Shown here: in pieces, positions 52,155-60,405 of the stretch
Numbering within the stretch: position 1 is the first letter of the stretch
Layout: the number at the start of each line of letters is the position of its first letter
Assembly (NCBI RefSeq): GCF_002234575.2
Contig: NZ_CP022464.2
Location: 4,092,001 to 4,156,000, forward strand
Length of the DNA stretch: 64,000 bases
Origin: Enterocloster bolteae
GTDB lineage: Bacteria > Bacillota > Clostridia > Lachnospirales > Lachnospiraceae
Direction: 5' to 3'
The notes under the pieces: model-generated
The model's input: only the letters and a program-made list of their open reading frames with translations
Databases searched by the model: none
Told to the model about the DNA's origin: nothing
Translations under genes and position numbers: made by a program

Positions 52155-53795
52155 TTAAAAGTTCAGACATTCTTCCTCCGGCAGTCCGTCCAGTAAAGGT
52201 TCCGTATTGCTGCCGGCGATCAGACCTCCAGCATATTTATTTTCTCTGTTGTCAGAATCATAATGGTAGAATCCGGTCCCCTCTTCTCCCTTATACCATC
52301 TCGGCTTAAACTCATCGTCCACCCTGGCCGCGAACCGGCCGTTAATGATAACCAGCCATCCGCCGTCTTTATCCTTCACAACCTTCTTATTGCCGGTGAC
52401 GGTCTTTCCGTTGGTATCGACCACCCGGTAGGTATCTTCACTGTCCCGGACCACGCCGTACCCATATTCCTCATCCGCCTCCAGCCGGAGTCCGTTTATA
52501 TAATAGGAATCTTTTACCCGTTTGAGACGGTTTCTGTTCCCATAGGCGACACCATCACTTTTAAAACCAAAGGTATGCACTCCATCATCCAGTTCCACCT
52601 TCAATTCACTGCCGGTCTGCATGGAACCGTCATTCAGTTCGTCCGGCGAAAAGAAGTAGAGGTCCGCCTTCTCTATACCATATATATTCCCTTCTATGAA
52701 ATCCTCCGACGACCATGCATCCATATCATACTGGGCTACGAATGTGCTACGGGTATCAAAGAGCACAAACCCCGTCTGCATCCTGCCAAGTCCGTCAAAT
52801 GCATAATACCGGCCATTCACATTTTTTATCTTATTCTGAAAAATCTTTCCATTTTGGTCCGTGCGCCACCAACTGTACTCCCCATCATCATAGTCATCCT
52901 GTATCAGATTGTCCGATGGATACATCCAAAGCCATGAGTCCCTCAGAAGGCTTCCGCCGTCATACCCCGCAAAGAATTTGGCGGGCACATCGCTGGTGGG
53001 ATTGCTTTTATCCGCATTGCTGACACTTGCCACCTTGGTCCACCAGGGAAGCATGATTCCATACTCATCAAAGCCGTATGTGCTGCCGTTTATATTTTTT
53101 TGTATCAGCCGGTCTCCATTGCTTTTCACCTTTTTGGAACGGTTGTTAAAATACAGCCACACCTGGTCATATTCATCGTAATCCCTGCCGCTGATATCAC
53201 TGTTCAAATCCTCCAGTCCACTTAACTCCAGCTGCGAATAATCCAACCAGCTCTCAGTCTTTAAGGCACCGTCTTTATCCGCATAGTACACGCCTTCCTC
53301 CAACGGGTTTTCATCCTCATCCAACGGCCTCCCATCTTCATCAAACCATCCGGTCAGCATGCGGCCGCTTTCATCAAATATGTAGCTCCTGCCATCCACA
53401 CTCCGTTTAAAAGAAGATGTGGTATCTCGGTATGCCTTACCGTTAGCGCCAAAATAATACCATCCGGCCTCATGGCCCTTCTCATCCCCCTCCTCCACCA
53501 GAACCCACATATTTTCAGCCCGCGCTCCATCATCAAACACATAATAAAGGCTGTTCCCCTGGTCAATAAAACAATTCCTCAGCATAAGCCCCTGGTCGCC
53601 CAGATAGAACCAGGAATCTCTTGACTGTCTCCACGTATTTTGCAGCGGCTCATCGTTTTCATCTAAATAGCTCCACTCCCCATCTTCGCTCATCCATCCC
53701 TCAACCGCATAGGCGGTCACTGGATGAAGCTTAGTCAGTGCAAAAGCTGTAACGACCAGAGTGCTGGCAATGAGCGTTATTCTCTTTTTCATCAT
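52155..53795 (-). CDS. Secreted protein made of wall-binding repeats (546 residues)
   Basis: Signal peptide ends near VTAYAVEG (about residue 30). The remainder consists almost entirely of choline-binding-type Trp/Tyr repeats of 20-30 residues (WSYLDENDEPLQNTW, WYYFGANGKAYRDTT, RYYAFDGLGRMQTGF), with the hairpin pattern of such wall-binding modules, and no separate catalytic domain. It may cover the wall or serve as a docking layer for the two giants encoded after it. Its Asp/Glu-rich inserts (EEGDEKGHEAG) are unusual. Start follows GGAAGGACAG. Confidence 0.82.
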   Translation of the reverse strand: MMKKRITLIASTLVVTAFALTKLHPVTAYAVEGWMSEDGEWSYLDENDEPLQNTWRQSRDSWFYLGDQGLMLRNCFIDQGNSLYYVFDDGARAENMWVLVEEGDEKGHEAGWYYFGANGKAYRDTTSSFKRSVDGRSYIFDESGRMLTGWFDEDGRPLDEDENPLEEGVYYADKDGALKTESWLDYSQLELSGLEDLNSDISGRDYDEYDQVWLYFNNRSKKVKSNGDRLIQKNINGSTYGFDEYGIMLPWWTKVASVSNADKSNPTSDVPAKFFAGYDGGSLLRDSWLWMYPSDNLIQDDYDDGEYSWWRTDQNGKIFQNKIKNVNGRYYAFDGLGRMQTGFVLFDTRSTFVAQYDMDAWSSEDFIEGNIYGIEKADLYFFSPDELNDGSMQTGSELKVELDDGVHTFGFKSDGVAYGNRNRLKRVKDSYYINGLRLEADEEYGYGVVRDSEDTYRVVDTNGKTVTGNKKVVKDKDGGWLVIINGRFAARVDDEFKPRWYKGEEGTGFYHYDSDNRENKYAGGLIAGSNTEPLLDGLPEEECLNF

Positions 53796-53860
53796 CCTAC
53801 TGTCCTTCCAATCCTTATTTGAAATATATATTTATTTTAAACCCTTTGTTATGGGTTGCT

Positions 53861-54727
53861 TTACCCCTCTAAATACACATACTTTTCTTTTCTTCCGTAT
53901 CGTACCGCCTCTTCATGGGAATCAAAAAAGATGTCCAGCCGCATTCCCTCTACCGCTTTTCCAGTATCCTCCACTGTGTAAACCACATCATCAATTACAA
54001 TCCTCGTACCAAGCGGTATCACAGACGGGTCTGCGGCAACGGTATGGGATGCCCTGGGCACGGTTTCCGATTTCGTCAGCCTTTCCTCCTTTTCCCCGCA
54101 GCATATTGTACAGCTGCAGTATCCTGTAACCTGAAACTCTCCCAGATAATAGGGACTCTCCTCAGGCAACTCGGAATGTCTGTATATGGCGCATTTCTTC
54201 CGGCCGAACCGCTTTGCTTCCTCATAGCTGTCAAAATATATCCGCAGTTTTTCTTTGGCGTCTTCATCCACCTTATCCTCAATCACATAGGTATCTCCGT
54301 CAATCAGTACCGTGTCCCCTATTTTAAAGACAGACAGTATGCCTGCCGCTGTATGGTGTTCCACCGGAACTCCCCCGGAATACGTCATGTCACTTTCATC
54401 CGAACTGTAGGCCGCCACCTCCCAATCCCCCAGGTATTCAAACTCCGTCTGGTGTTCCGTCTGGCGTTCACTCTGGGTTGATTCCCGGTTCGATATAATC
54501 TCCAGCCGTTCTACCGCATATGGATTATCAACGGTCCCGGTTCCTTCCAGGTCCGGCTGCATCTGTTCAGCACCCGCTGTGGACAGCTGGGAAAATAAAA
54601 TCCAGGCCACCAATCCAATCAGGCCGCATCCAAAGATAACCGGCCTGAGAAATTTCCTCATCATATTATGCCTTCGGCAGGATCTGCGGAATTCCGTCAT
54701 CCTGTATCCATGAATGTTATCTGTCAT
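53861..54727 (-). CDS. Membrane-anchored protein with two 3D domains
   Basis: A 288-residue protein with a hydrophobic segment at about 27-50, probably a signal anchor. Two 3D domains follow: the first (about 97-187) has lost the conserved Asp residues (AAGILSVFKIGDTVLIDGD), the second (about 190-285) is intact with AADPSVIPLGTRIVIDD, EDTGKAVEGMRLDIFF. Intact 3D domains with these Asp residues are lytic-transglycosylase-like folds as in MltA/resuscitation proteins. Both end in a shared segment (FDSYEEAKRFGRKK, FDSHEEAVRYGRKE). It likely trims peptidoglycan so large surface proteins can be built in. The start is uncertain since GGAGG touches the first ATG. Confidence 0.8.
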   Translation of the reverse strand: MTDNIHGYRMTEFRRSCRRHNMMRKFLRPVIFGCGLIGLVAWILFSQLSTAGAEQMQPDLEGTGTVDNPYAVERLEIISNRESTQSERQTEHQTEFEYLGDWEVAAYSSDESDMTYSGGVPVEHHTAAGILSVFKIGDTVLIDGDTYVIEDKVDEDAKEKLRIYFDSYEEAKRFGRKKCAIYRHSELPEESPYYLGEFQVTGYCSCTICCGEKEERLTKSETVPRASHTVAADPSVIPLGTRIVIDDVVYTVEDTGKAVEGMRLDIFFDSHEEAVRYGRKEKYVYLEG

Positions 54728-54745
54728 CCTCCTGTCCCCCGAGTA

Positions 54746-55477
54746 TCACAAATTATTATGCATGGAGTCCATATCCATATCTTTTTGTGTTATAAATTTC
54801 CATCTGGTGCCTCCCAAACTTTTGTCCCAAGTAATGTCACAGTATCTCCACTCCCCATCAAGCCAGGTTCTGTTCCATGCATGATCTCCGGCATATACAG
54901 GCTCACAAATCAGTCCCGCATTCCTGCACAGCATAAGATAAGCAGACACGTATCCCCAGCACACAGCATTACCGTTCATAACCGCATCATAGATGGTCCG
55001 GTTCTTCAGTGTCTGGTCATAGGAAACATTATCATAGACCCAATCATAAAAATACTCAGCCTTCTCCCGATCTCCCAATGTGCTGCATTTCTGCACCACC
55101 TCAGAAAGCCTGTCCTGAACCTGACTGTGTTCTGATACCGCCCGAGCCGGATTCCCGCATGACACATAAATGACGAACTTCCCATTTTCATCAAATGAGT
55201 ATAATGTCACCTCTTCTTTTCCCAAATATATGTACCTGTAATAATATCTGCCAAAGGAAAAGGCTTCCTCCTGAGAGTCAAAAACAATATCAGTTTTTAT
55301 AAAACTGCCGTTTTCTCTTCCTCCTTCGAGTGCATCCAGCACATCTTCCCCAAGGCATTCAAATTCTGGATACTGGCTGCACATTTGGCTGGAAAGCTGC
55401 CCAGCAACGTCAACCTGGCCAGCGGAGGATTCTGTTTGCTGCATTGCAAACAAATTTTTTGCAAAACAGATGTTCAT
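54746..55477 (-). CDS. Transglutaminase-like cysteine peptidase, start region frameshifted
   Basis: A 243-residue protein as an open frame. The transglutaminase core has Cys in GNAVCWGYVSAY (about 171), His in AGDHAWNRTW (about 199) and Asp in YCDITWD (about 214), the order of a papain-like triad. Residues about 60-90 (IVFDSQEEAFSFGRYYYRYI) match the tail segment of the 3D domains encoded next door. The frame continues upstream as a hydrophobic signal sequence (FLFVFVFIMNICFA) but has no start codon; the ATG with GGGAGGG at 55530-55532 is one base out of frame at an AAA run (55525-55527). It is the first gene behind switch 2. It may crosslink or trim surface protein. Confidence 0.75.
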   Translation of the reverse strand: MNICFAKNLFAMQQTESSAGQVDVAGQLSSQMCSQYPEFECLGEDVLDALEGGRENGSFIKTDIVFDSQEEAFSFGRYYYRYIYLGKEEVTLYSFDENGKFVIYVSCGNPARAVSEHSQVQDRLSEVVQKCSTLGDREKAEYFYDWVYDNVSYDQTLKNRTIYDAVMNGNAVCWGYVSAYLMLCRNAGLICEPVYAGDHAWNRTWLDGEWRYCDITWDKSLGGTRWKFITQKDMDMDSMHNNL

Positions 55478-55549
55478 GATAAATACAAAAACAAATAAAA
55501 AGCAAATAGAACTAAATTGCTTGATTTCTCATCCCTCCCGTCCTGTTTT

Positions 55550-55575
55550 TACAACTAAATATTTCTTTTGTTGTA
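55550..55575 (+). repeat. Inverted repeat L of switch 2 (recombination site)
   Basis: A 26-bp site (arms TACAACTAAAT and CTTTTGTTGTA, centre ATTT) whose reverse complement matches the site at 55822-55847 at 24 of 26 positions, including an 18-bp continuous block. It lies 18 bp upstream of the ATG/ribosome site at 55530-55540 of the transglutaminase gene. Confidence 0.86.
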
Positions 55576-55821
55576 ACTAAAAAAGGGGGAGGGGATGGTA
55601 AAACGGGATATTTACTGACTATAGGAAATTTTAAGAGAATTAATTCTGAAGTTTGAGAGAAAGATAAATAACAAAAAATGTGAAAATAATACCAAGTTGG
55701 TTTAATTTGTTACCCAGCTTACTTTTTATATCCTTTTTTATCGAAATTTTTTTAAAATTATGTAGAATTTTGTCAACAAATGTAGTATACTTTTTTTAAA
55801 TCTTTCAGGAATATCCTAAAG
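55576..55821. other. Invertible segment of switch 2
   Basis: The 246 bp between the inverted sites, very AT-rich, with no gene apart from the last 17 bp of the recombinase frame. It contains promoter-like elements on both strands near 55749-55791. Inversion would decide whether the 16-kb surface operon to the left is transcribed. The repeats are read directly; the switching is inferred. Confidence 0.75.
55749..55776 (-). promoter_or_regulatory. Candidate promoter in switch 2, pointing at the surface operon
   Basis: A perfect TTGACA (complement 55771-55776), a 16-bp spacer and TAAAAA (complement 55749-55754) point left, towards the operon, which would make the sequenced orientation ON. However, a TATACT on the plus strand at 55786-55791, 31 bp before the right repeat, occupies the place of the promoter in switch 1 and points the other way, though without a good -35. 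Which one is used is undecided. Confidence 0.45.
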
Positions 55822-56701
55822 TACAACAAAAGAAATATTCTGTTGTATCATACAGCAGCAATTTCATTTTTTCCAACTGTATTCTGTGCTGGCTTCCGCT
55901 TTCCTTTGTATAAATTCTGGTGGTATTAATATCCCTGTGTCCCAGGATATCCGCTAATTTTGACAGATTTTTTTCTATTTCATAGTATGTCCTTGCAAAA
56001 AGGTGTCTCAGATTGTGGGGAAATATCTTTTCAGCCTTAACATTGGCCTCTATGCCAAGCGCTTTCATTTCCCTCCATATATTACTCCGATCCAACGGCT
56101 TACCGTTTTTCGTTACAAAAATCATACCTGAACTAATATTATTTTTTTGCGCATAAGAATGAAGGAGCGAACATAGCTGTCTTGTTAACAGCACAGTCCT
56201 TATCCTGCCCTTGCACTCAATTTCAGCCTGGCCTTTATGAATAGCTGCCACCGTGATAAACGACAATTCTGATACGCGGATCCCGCTCGCGCAGATAGTC
56301 TCCAGCACAAGGGCCAGCCGTTCATTCCCATTGTCAAAAGCAGTTTTTACCAGCCTCTTATATTCGTCCTTTGTCAATTCCTTTCTCTCAGGATAAAAAG
56401 AACTTTTGCTGATTTTTAAAAATTTACTTTCACAGCCATCCCATCCACAATATTTAAAGAAACCATTGAGTGCAGCTATGACACAGTTAATGGTAACTGG
56501 GGTGATATGTTCCCTCAGGTTTGCTTTCCATAAAAGTACCATCTCCTTTGTAACCGGCTCTTCTCCGATAAATTCTTTAAATTGTTTTAAATAATGCCTG
56601 TATTTCTTTACTGTTTCCATGCTTCTTTCACAACTTTCCAGCCATTGACCAAACGCTTCTATCTTCTGGTAAGTTATGAGCCTTTCACCTTTTCTTTTCA
56701 T
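55805..56701 (-). CDS. Tyrosine recombinase (DNA invertase) of switch 2
   Basis: A 298-residue XerC/D-like recombinase, paralogous to the one at 8866. N-terminal SAM-like domain about 10-95 (SMETVKKYRHYLKQFKEFIG); catalytic residues: Arg in SGIRVSELSF, Lys in CKGRIRTV, His-x-x-Arg in HNLRHLFARTYY, His in DILGHRDINTTRIY and the Tyr in TTRIYTK. The last about 18 residues (YDTTEYFFCCTLGYS) are encoded by the recombination site 55822-55847 and the invertible segment, as in switch 1. It acts most probably only on the neighbouring sites. Start region open from ATG 56701; no clear ribosome site is certain. Confidence 0.92.
   Translation of the reverse strand: MKRKGERLITYQKIEAFGQWLESCERSMETVKKYRHYLKQFKEFIGEEPVTKEMVLLWKANLREHITPVTINCVIAALNGFFKYCGWDGCESKFLKISKSSFYPERKELTKDEYKRLVKTAFDNGNERLALVLETICASGIRVSELSFITVAAIHKGQAEIECKGRIRTVLLTRQLCSLLHSYAQKNNISSGMIFVTKNGKPLDRSNIWREMKALGIEANVKAEKIFPHNLRHLFARTYYEIEKNLSKLADILGHRDINTTRIYTKESGSQHRIQLEKMKLLLYDTTEYFFCCTLGYS
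55822..55847 (+). repeat. Inverted repeat R of switch 2 (recombination site)
   Basis: A 26-bp site (arms TACAACAAAAG and ATTCTGTTGTA, centre AAAT) within the 3' end of the recombinase gene. It is the inverted partner of 55550-55575, and resembles the switch-1 site 8917-8942 at 20 of 26 positions. Confidence 0.86.
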
Positions 56702-57203
56702 TCTAGCCTCCTGAAATTACGTGAAATGATATAGTTTGCTCAGACGGCAAAAAACATCCTATATCCCCTTTGAGATATTGGACTTTTTGCTTATTATTAG
56801 ACTTTTTCAAAAAATATCATAAAGCTTGTTTTGAATTATAGTCTAATTTGTAATTATATACGATTTATAAATCTTTTAATATTATATTTTTATTAATTTT
56901 CACAGCGCTGGTCCGGCAATCTCCTGTTAGTTTCATTTTCCGCCTGATAGCCACTGTACATTGCGGTTTTTATTCTCATTTTCGCATCATTCCACAAACA
57001 ACATCACCCAGAATTTTAAGCCGGCGGAGCCGGTAAGACATTTCCATGAATTCTGCTTTATGATTCATTTCATCAACTGCCCCTGCGAGATTTACATATA
57101 ATACCGTATAAAAGACAAAAGCAAAATTTCTTTTCTCGAATTGCCTGGCAATACTTCACGTATACATATTTACTGTTTAGAAATATAGTGTCATTCCATT
57201 AAA
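56702..57203. other. 500-bp gap before the switch-2 recombinase gene
   Basis: AT-rich near the recombinase gene, where a repeat ATTGGACTTTTT / ATTAGACTTTTT (56777-56807) and an inverted copy AGTCTAAT (56840-56847) could serve as control sites. On the minus strand at 56976-57100 a short open stretch (EMNHKAEFMEMSYRLRRLKI) looks protein-like but lacks a convincing start and may be a gene remnant. Nothing else is supported. Confidence 0.4.
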
Positions 57204-57237
57204 AATCCTGTAAAGGCTGACAGTCTTTACAGGATTT
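57204..57237 (-). terminator. Terminator of the LPKTG adhesin gene
   Basis: AAATCCTGTAAAG pairs with CTTTACAGGATTT on the minus strand, followed by TTAATGG; 65 bp past the adhesin stop. Confidence 0.75.
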
Positions 57238-57301
57238 CCATATTCCATGTTTTATTTTCTAAAAGCTACTTCCAAAATTAAATTTTGCACTGCTTATCCA
57301 T

Positions 57302-60253
57302 TTATTTTTCATTGTCATCCCCTCTTTTTCTGCCAAGGAAGCCATACAGGCCAAGCATAAGTCCTGACATCAGACATACCCACTGTGCCATTGGATTCTG
57401 CCCTGTCTTGGGAAGAGGCGCCAACGGAACTTCTCCCGGTTCAATGGTAACTCCTTCGGGAAGAGGCGCTAAGGGAACTGCTTCCGGTTCAATGGTAACA
57501 CCAGGTCCGTTGGTATCCGGTGTCGCGCGATGCCCGCCCGGGGTGGTACCACCTCCGCCTCCACCACTGGTGCCTCCGCCGGATGGGGGAGTTGGCGGGG
57601 TGGGAGGGGTAGGGGGAGTCGGAGGGGTCGGAGGGGTGGTGTTTTCTGGTACTAAAGTAATTGCAGCATAGTATCCACAATTGTAACCCTGATATGCATT
57701 TCCCATTCTGGGATGGAAAAACATTCCCAGAGTAAAGTCACAGCTTTCCCCGCTGGATAATCCATCGCCGAGTGTATCTGCGAAACTTGCATCCGCGCTC
57801 TGCCATTCGCTGGTATCATGATCCCTAAACAGTGCAAGGGGTGTATCATATCCGGTTCTCTCACCAAATGTCACACCAAATAGTTCCTTATAAAAAGTGT
57901 CATATAAAAGGCCTCCAAGCTCCGGTTCCACCTCATAAAGCCGCGCTTCAAGTTTACTTTTTGATGTGAAAATATTAGCGAAGTCAAAGTAGGGATAAGT
58001 ACCGTCATACTTAGCTGCTACTTCATCAATTGTACCGCTTAAATCAAATGTGCCGTTATTACCCACACTTTCCATTGATAAATTGCCAAATACAGTACTT
58101 AAATCATCTGTGTGATAGTAATTCTTATAATAATCCGTTAAAGGATAATCGCCATCATAACCTTTTTCATATAAGACATCGTAAATAGTCAGCATGTCTT
58201 CAAAACTTATTTTTGTTTTGCCAAACAGCTCTTTTATTGCATTGTTTTGAACCCGGTATGCTCCATAAGTACGGTCAATTATCTGTCCGTCAAATCCTTT
58301 GATCGTCACATCCATTCCTGAAAAGGATGTGTCAACATTTGATTCCGGCGTTTGAACCGATAGGCTGTTTGCCTCATATAAATACTTTATTTTTGAATTA
58401 TTAGTCAGGTTTAAATTTAAATTAAATTTATACGTTGGCATGACTCCATCGTCCGCCCCAAATTTGCGCATTGCTTCCATAAAAGCGTCACTCAACACAA
58501 ATGTAAGTGGTCCCTCTGCATCTTCTGCGATTGCAGCATCTACGGTAAGATCATACCCACCCTGCACTTTATTCAAAGTACTATTTGTTGTATCAATTAC
58601 TATATATTCTGAATTATTTCTATACTCAAATGTGCTTGTAGATGATAAATATGATGTTGGCACATATCTATGTCCGAATTCGTTGCCATCCGGATATGCT
58701 ATTGCAAATACCGAAAAATGGCTGGTTTCAAATGCAACCGTCCCCTCTCCTTCATTTACATCACATTTTATATCATTAACTTTTAGATCATTTTCCTGAT
58801 CCTCAAGGTGAAACACGTTAATTTTATCTGATTCTACAGATCGCTCATTTGAAACTGATTCTGGAATATCCAGGCCGGAAAATGAAACCTTTACATTACA
58901 TCCCGGTTGAACCGGCTGTCCATTATCATCCTCCAGAGTTATGTCAAATACCCTTACTTCAACCGACCCGTAACCATCCGCTGCACATTTTCCTTTAATA
59001 ACAGAACTGGTATCTTCATCATCAATAGCAATTGCAGATAACGATTTTACCGAAGCGTCAAATTCACCATCCAATGGCTCCACTGAAATTGTAATTCCGT
59101 CAATCTCTGCCATAAATGCTGCTGTATCAGAAACCGTCTCCTCTGTTTCGAGAAGTTCAACCTCAATATCCAGATTCTCCTCAATATCCGTTACTACATA
59201 CGTTGCCATACCGGCCAGCCCGCTGTCTTCCTCCGTATCCTCTTCTGCTTCAGCAGCCAGCTCGTATCCATTGGCTGTTACAATCTGAATCGCATAACCA
59301 TCCACAGGTTTAACCGTGAAAGATAGCTCCTCACCTTCCTGTATTAAGGTTTCACCCTCAACCTCAGCTGCACCCTCCGGATTTACCGTATAGGTGATTG
59401 TAAATTCCTTCTCTTTTTCCTCTTTGTCTGCCAGGTCTCCAGCTGCCGCCCCGCCAGCTGCTACACCACCTGTTTCTCCATTGACGTTTTCTTCTCCTTC
59501 GACTCCAGGATCTTCTGCGCCTTCCCCTTTGTTTCCGGTTCCTTCTCCGCTCTCGCCTCCGGCGGTCTCTCCGCCTTCCCCTTCACTTCCGGTTCCTTCT
59601 CCGCTCTCGCCTCCGGCGTTTTCTCCGCCTTCCCCTTCGCTTCCGGTTCCTTCTCCGCTCTCGCCTCCGGCGTTTTCTCCGCCTTCCCCTTCGCTTCCGG
59701 TTCCTTCTCCGCTCTCGCCTCCGGCGGTCTCTCCGCCTTCTCCTTCGCTTCCGGTTCCTTCTCCGCTCTCGCCTCCGGCGTTTTCTCCGCCCTCTCCTTC
59801 GCTTCCGGTTCCTTCTCCGCTCTCGCCTCCGGCGGTCTCTCCGCCTTCCCCTTCGCTTCCGGTTCCTTCTCCGCTCCCGTTACCACTTGAGCTATCGCTT
59901 CCACCTGTGCTGTCGCTTCCGCCGGAACTGTCGCTTCCGCCGGAACTGCCGCTTCCATCGGAACTGCCGCTTCCATCGGAACTGTCGCTTCCACTGGAAC
60001 TGTGGCTTCCGCTGGAACTGTGGCTTCCACCGGAACTACTGCTTCCACCTGTGCTATCGCTTCCACCGGAGCTATCGCTTCCTCCCAAGCTGTCACTCCC
60101 GCTTCCTCCCGTGCTATTGCTTCCGCCTTCACTGGTAATCTCCTGAGCCAGAGACACGTTCAAACATGTGCCGACATTAGAAAAAGCAAGCACGATGGCT
60201 GTCAGCAGCGCCGCATGGCGTGAATGCTTTTTCATAACATTTTTCTTTATCAT
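57302..60253 (-). CDS. LPKTG-anchored Gly/Ser-repeat adhesin (983 residues)
   Basis: Signal peptide ends near LNVSLAQE (about residue 37). Residues about 40-130 are SGGSDS-type repeats, then seven 18-residue Gly/Glu units (GEGTGSEGEGGETAGGES) to about 255. A beta-rich body follows with DITLEDDNGQPVQPGCNVKV, like prealbumin/ZU5-type wall protein domains, and a presumed ligand-binding region (about 500-880). The Pro-rich stretch PPTPPTPPTP spans the wall, and the end has the sortase signal LPKTG, a hydrophobic span and RKRGDDNEK. No sortase gene is in the window. The SARP-type gene upstream shares its promoter box, so it is the likely activator. Confidence 0.88.
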   Translation of the reverse strand: MIKKNVMKKHSRHAALLTAIVLAFSNVGTCLNVSLAQEITSEGGSNSTGGSGSDSLGGSDSSGGSDSTGGSSSSGGSHSSSGSHSSSGSDSSDGSGSSDGSGSSGGSDSSGGSDSTGGSDSSSGNGSGEGTGSEGEGGETAGGESGEGTGSEGEGGENAGGESGEGTGSEGEGGETAGGESGEGTGSEGEGGENAGGESGEGTGSEGEGGENAGGESGEGTGSEGEGGETAGGESGEGTGNKGEGAEDPGVEGEENVNGETGGVAAGGAAAGDLADKEEKEKEFTITYTVNPEGAAEVEGETLIQEGEELSFTVKPVDGYAIQIVTANGYELAAEAEEDTEEDSGLAGMATYVVTDIEENLDIEVELLETEETVSDTAAFMAEIDGITISVEPLDGEFDASVKSLSAIAIDDEDTSSVIKGKCAADGYGSVEVRVFDITLEDDNGQPVQPGCNVKVSFSGLDIPESVSNERSVESDKINVFHLEDQENDLKVNDIKCDVNEGEGTVAFETSHFSVFAIAYPDGNEFGHRYVPTSYLSSTSTFEYRNNSEYIVIDTTNSTLNKVQGGYDLTVDAAIAEDAEGPLTFVLSDAFMEAMRKFGADDGVMPTYKFNLNLNLTNNSKIKYLYEANSLSVQTPESNVDTSFSGMDVTIKGFDGQIIDRTYGAYRVQNNAIKELFGKTKISFEDMLTIYDVLYEKGYDGDYPLTDYYKNYYHTDDLSTVFGNLSMESVGNNGTFDLSGTIDEVAAKYDGTYPYFDFANIFTSKSKLEARLYEVEPELGGLLYDTFYKELFGVTFGERTGYDTPLALFRDHDTSEWQSADASFADTLGDGLSSGESCDFTLGMFFHPRMGNAYQGYNCGYYAAITLVPENTTPPTPPTPPTPPTPPTPPSGGGTSGGGGGGTTPGGHRATPDTNGPGVTIEPEAVPLAPLPEGVTIEPGEVPLAPLPKTGQNPMAQWVCLMSGLMLGLYGFLGRKRGDDNEK
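59537..59880 (-). repeat. 54-bp tandem repeats in the adhesin gene
   Basis: The marker GGTTCCTTCTCCGCT recurs at 59537, 59591, 59645, 59699, 59753, 59807 and 59861, an exact 54-bp period (18 codons). The copies differ mainly at one codon (GAGGAA... versus GAGAAC..., Thr/Asn). Copy-number change would stay in frame. The repeats keep other frames open too, which explains false open frames across this stretch. Confidence 0.92.
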
Positions 60254-60304
60254 AACCAGTACCTCCTGATATTTACAAATACAACCCTTTACTCAACTCA
60301 TGGT

Positions 60305-60344
60305 AATATAATATAGGAGAGGGTATTTCAAAAAGCATTTCAAA
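60305..60344 (-). promoter_or_regulatory. SARP-type box and promoter of the adhesin gene
   Basis: The box TTTGAAATGCTTTTTGAAAT (complement 60325-60344) is a direct repeat of TTGAAAT 12 bp apart. It ends 9 bp before TATATT (complement 60310-60315), a spacing in which the repeats replace a -35 element, as at known SARP-controlled promoters. The same 20 bp lies before the regulator gene at 61929-61948. Confidence 0.68.
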
Positions 60345-60405
60345 GAAACACCTTTTCGTGTCTATTTTCAGCTTTTTCCAATATGTGACTGAAATGTAAC
60401 CAAAA

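Noticed and set aside
59394..60146. 250-codon plus-strand open frame rich in Pro-Ser (PSPLSPPA repeats) and a 223-codon minus-strand frame at 59461-60132
   Set aside because: Both are mirror frames of the 54-bp and Ser/Gly repeats of the adhesin; the repeat composition removes stops in several frames. No ribosome site and no family match.
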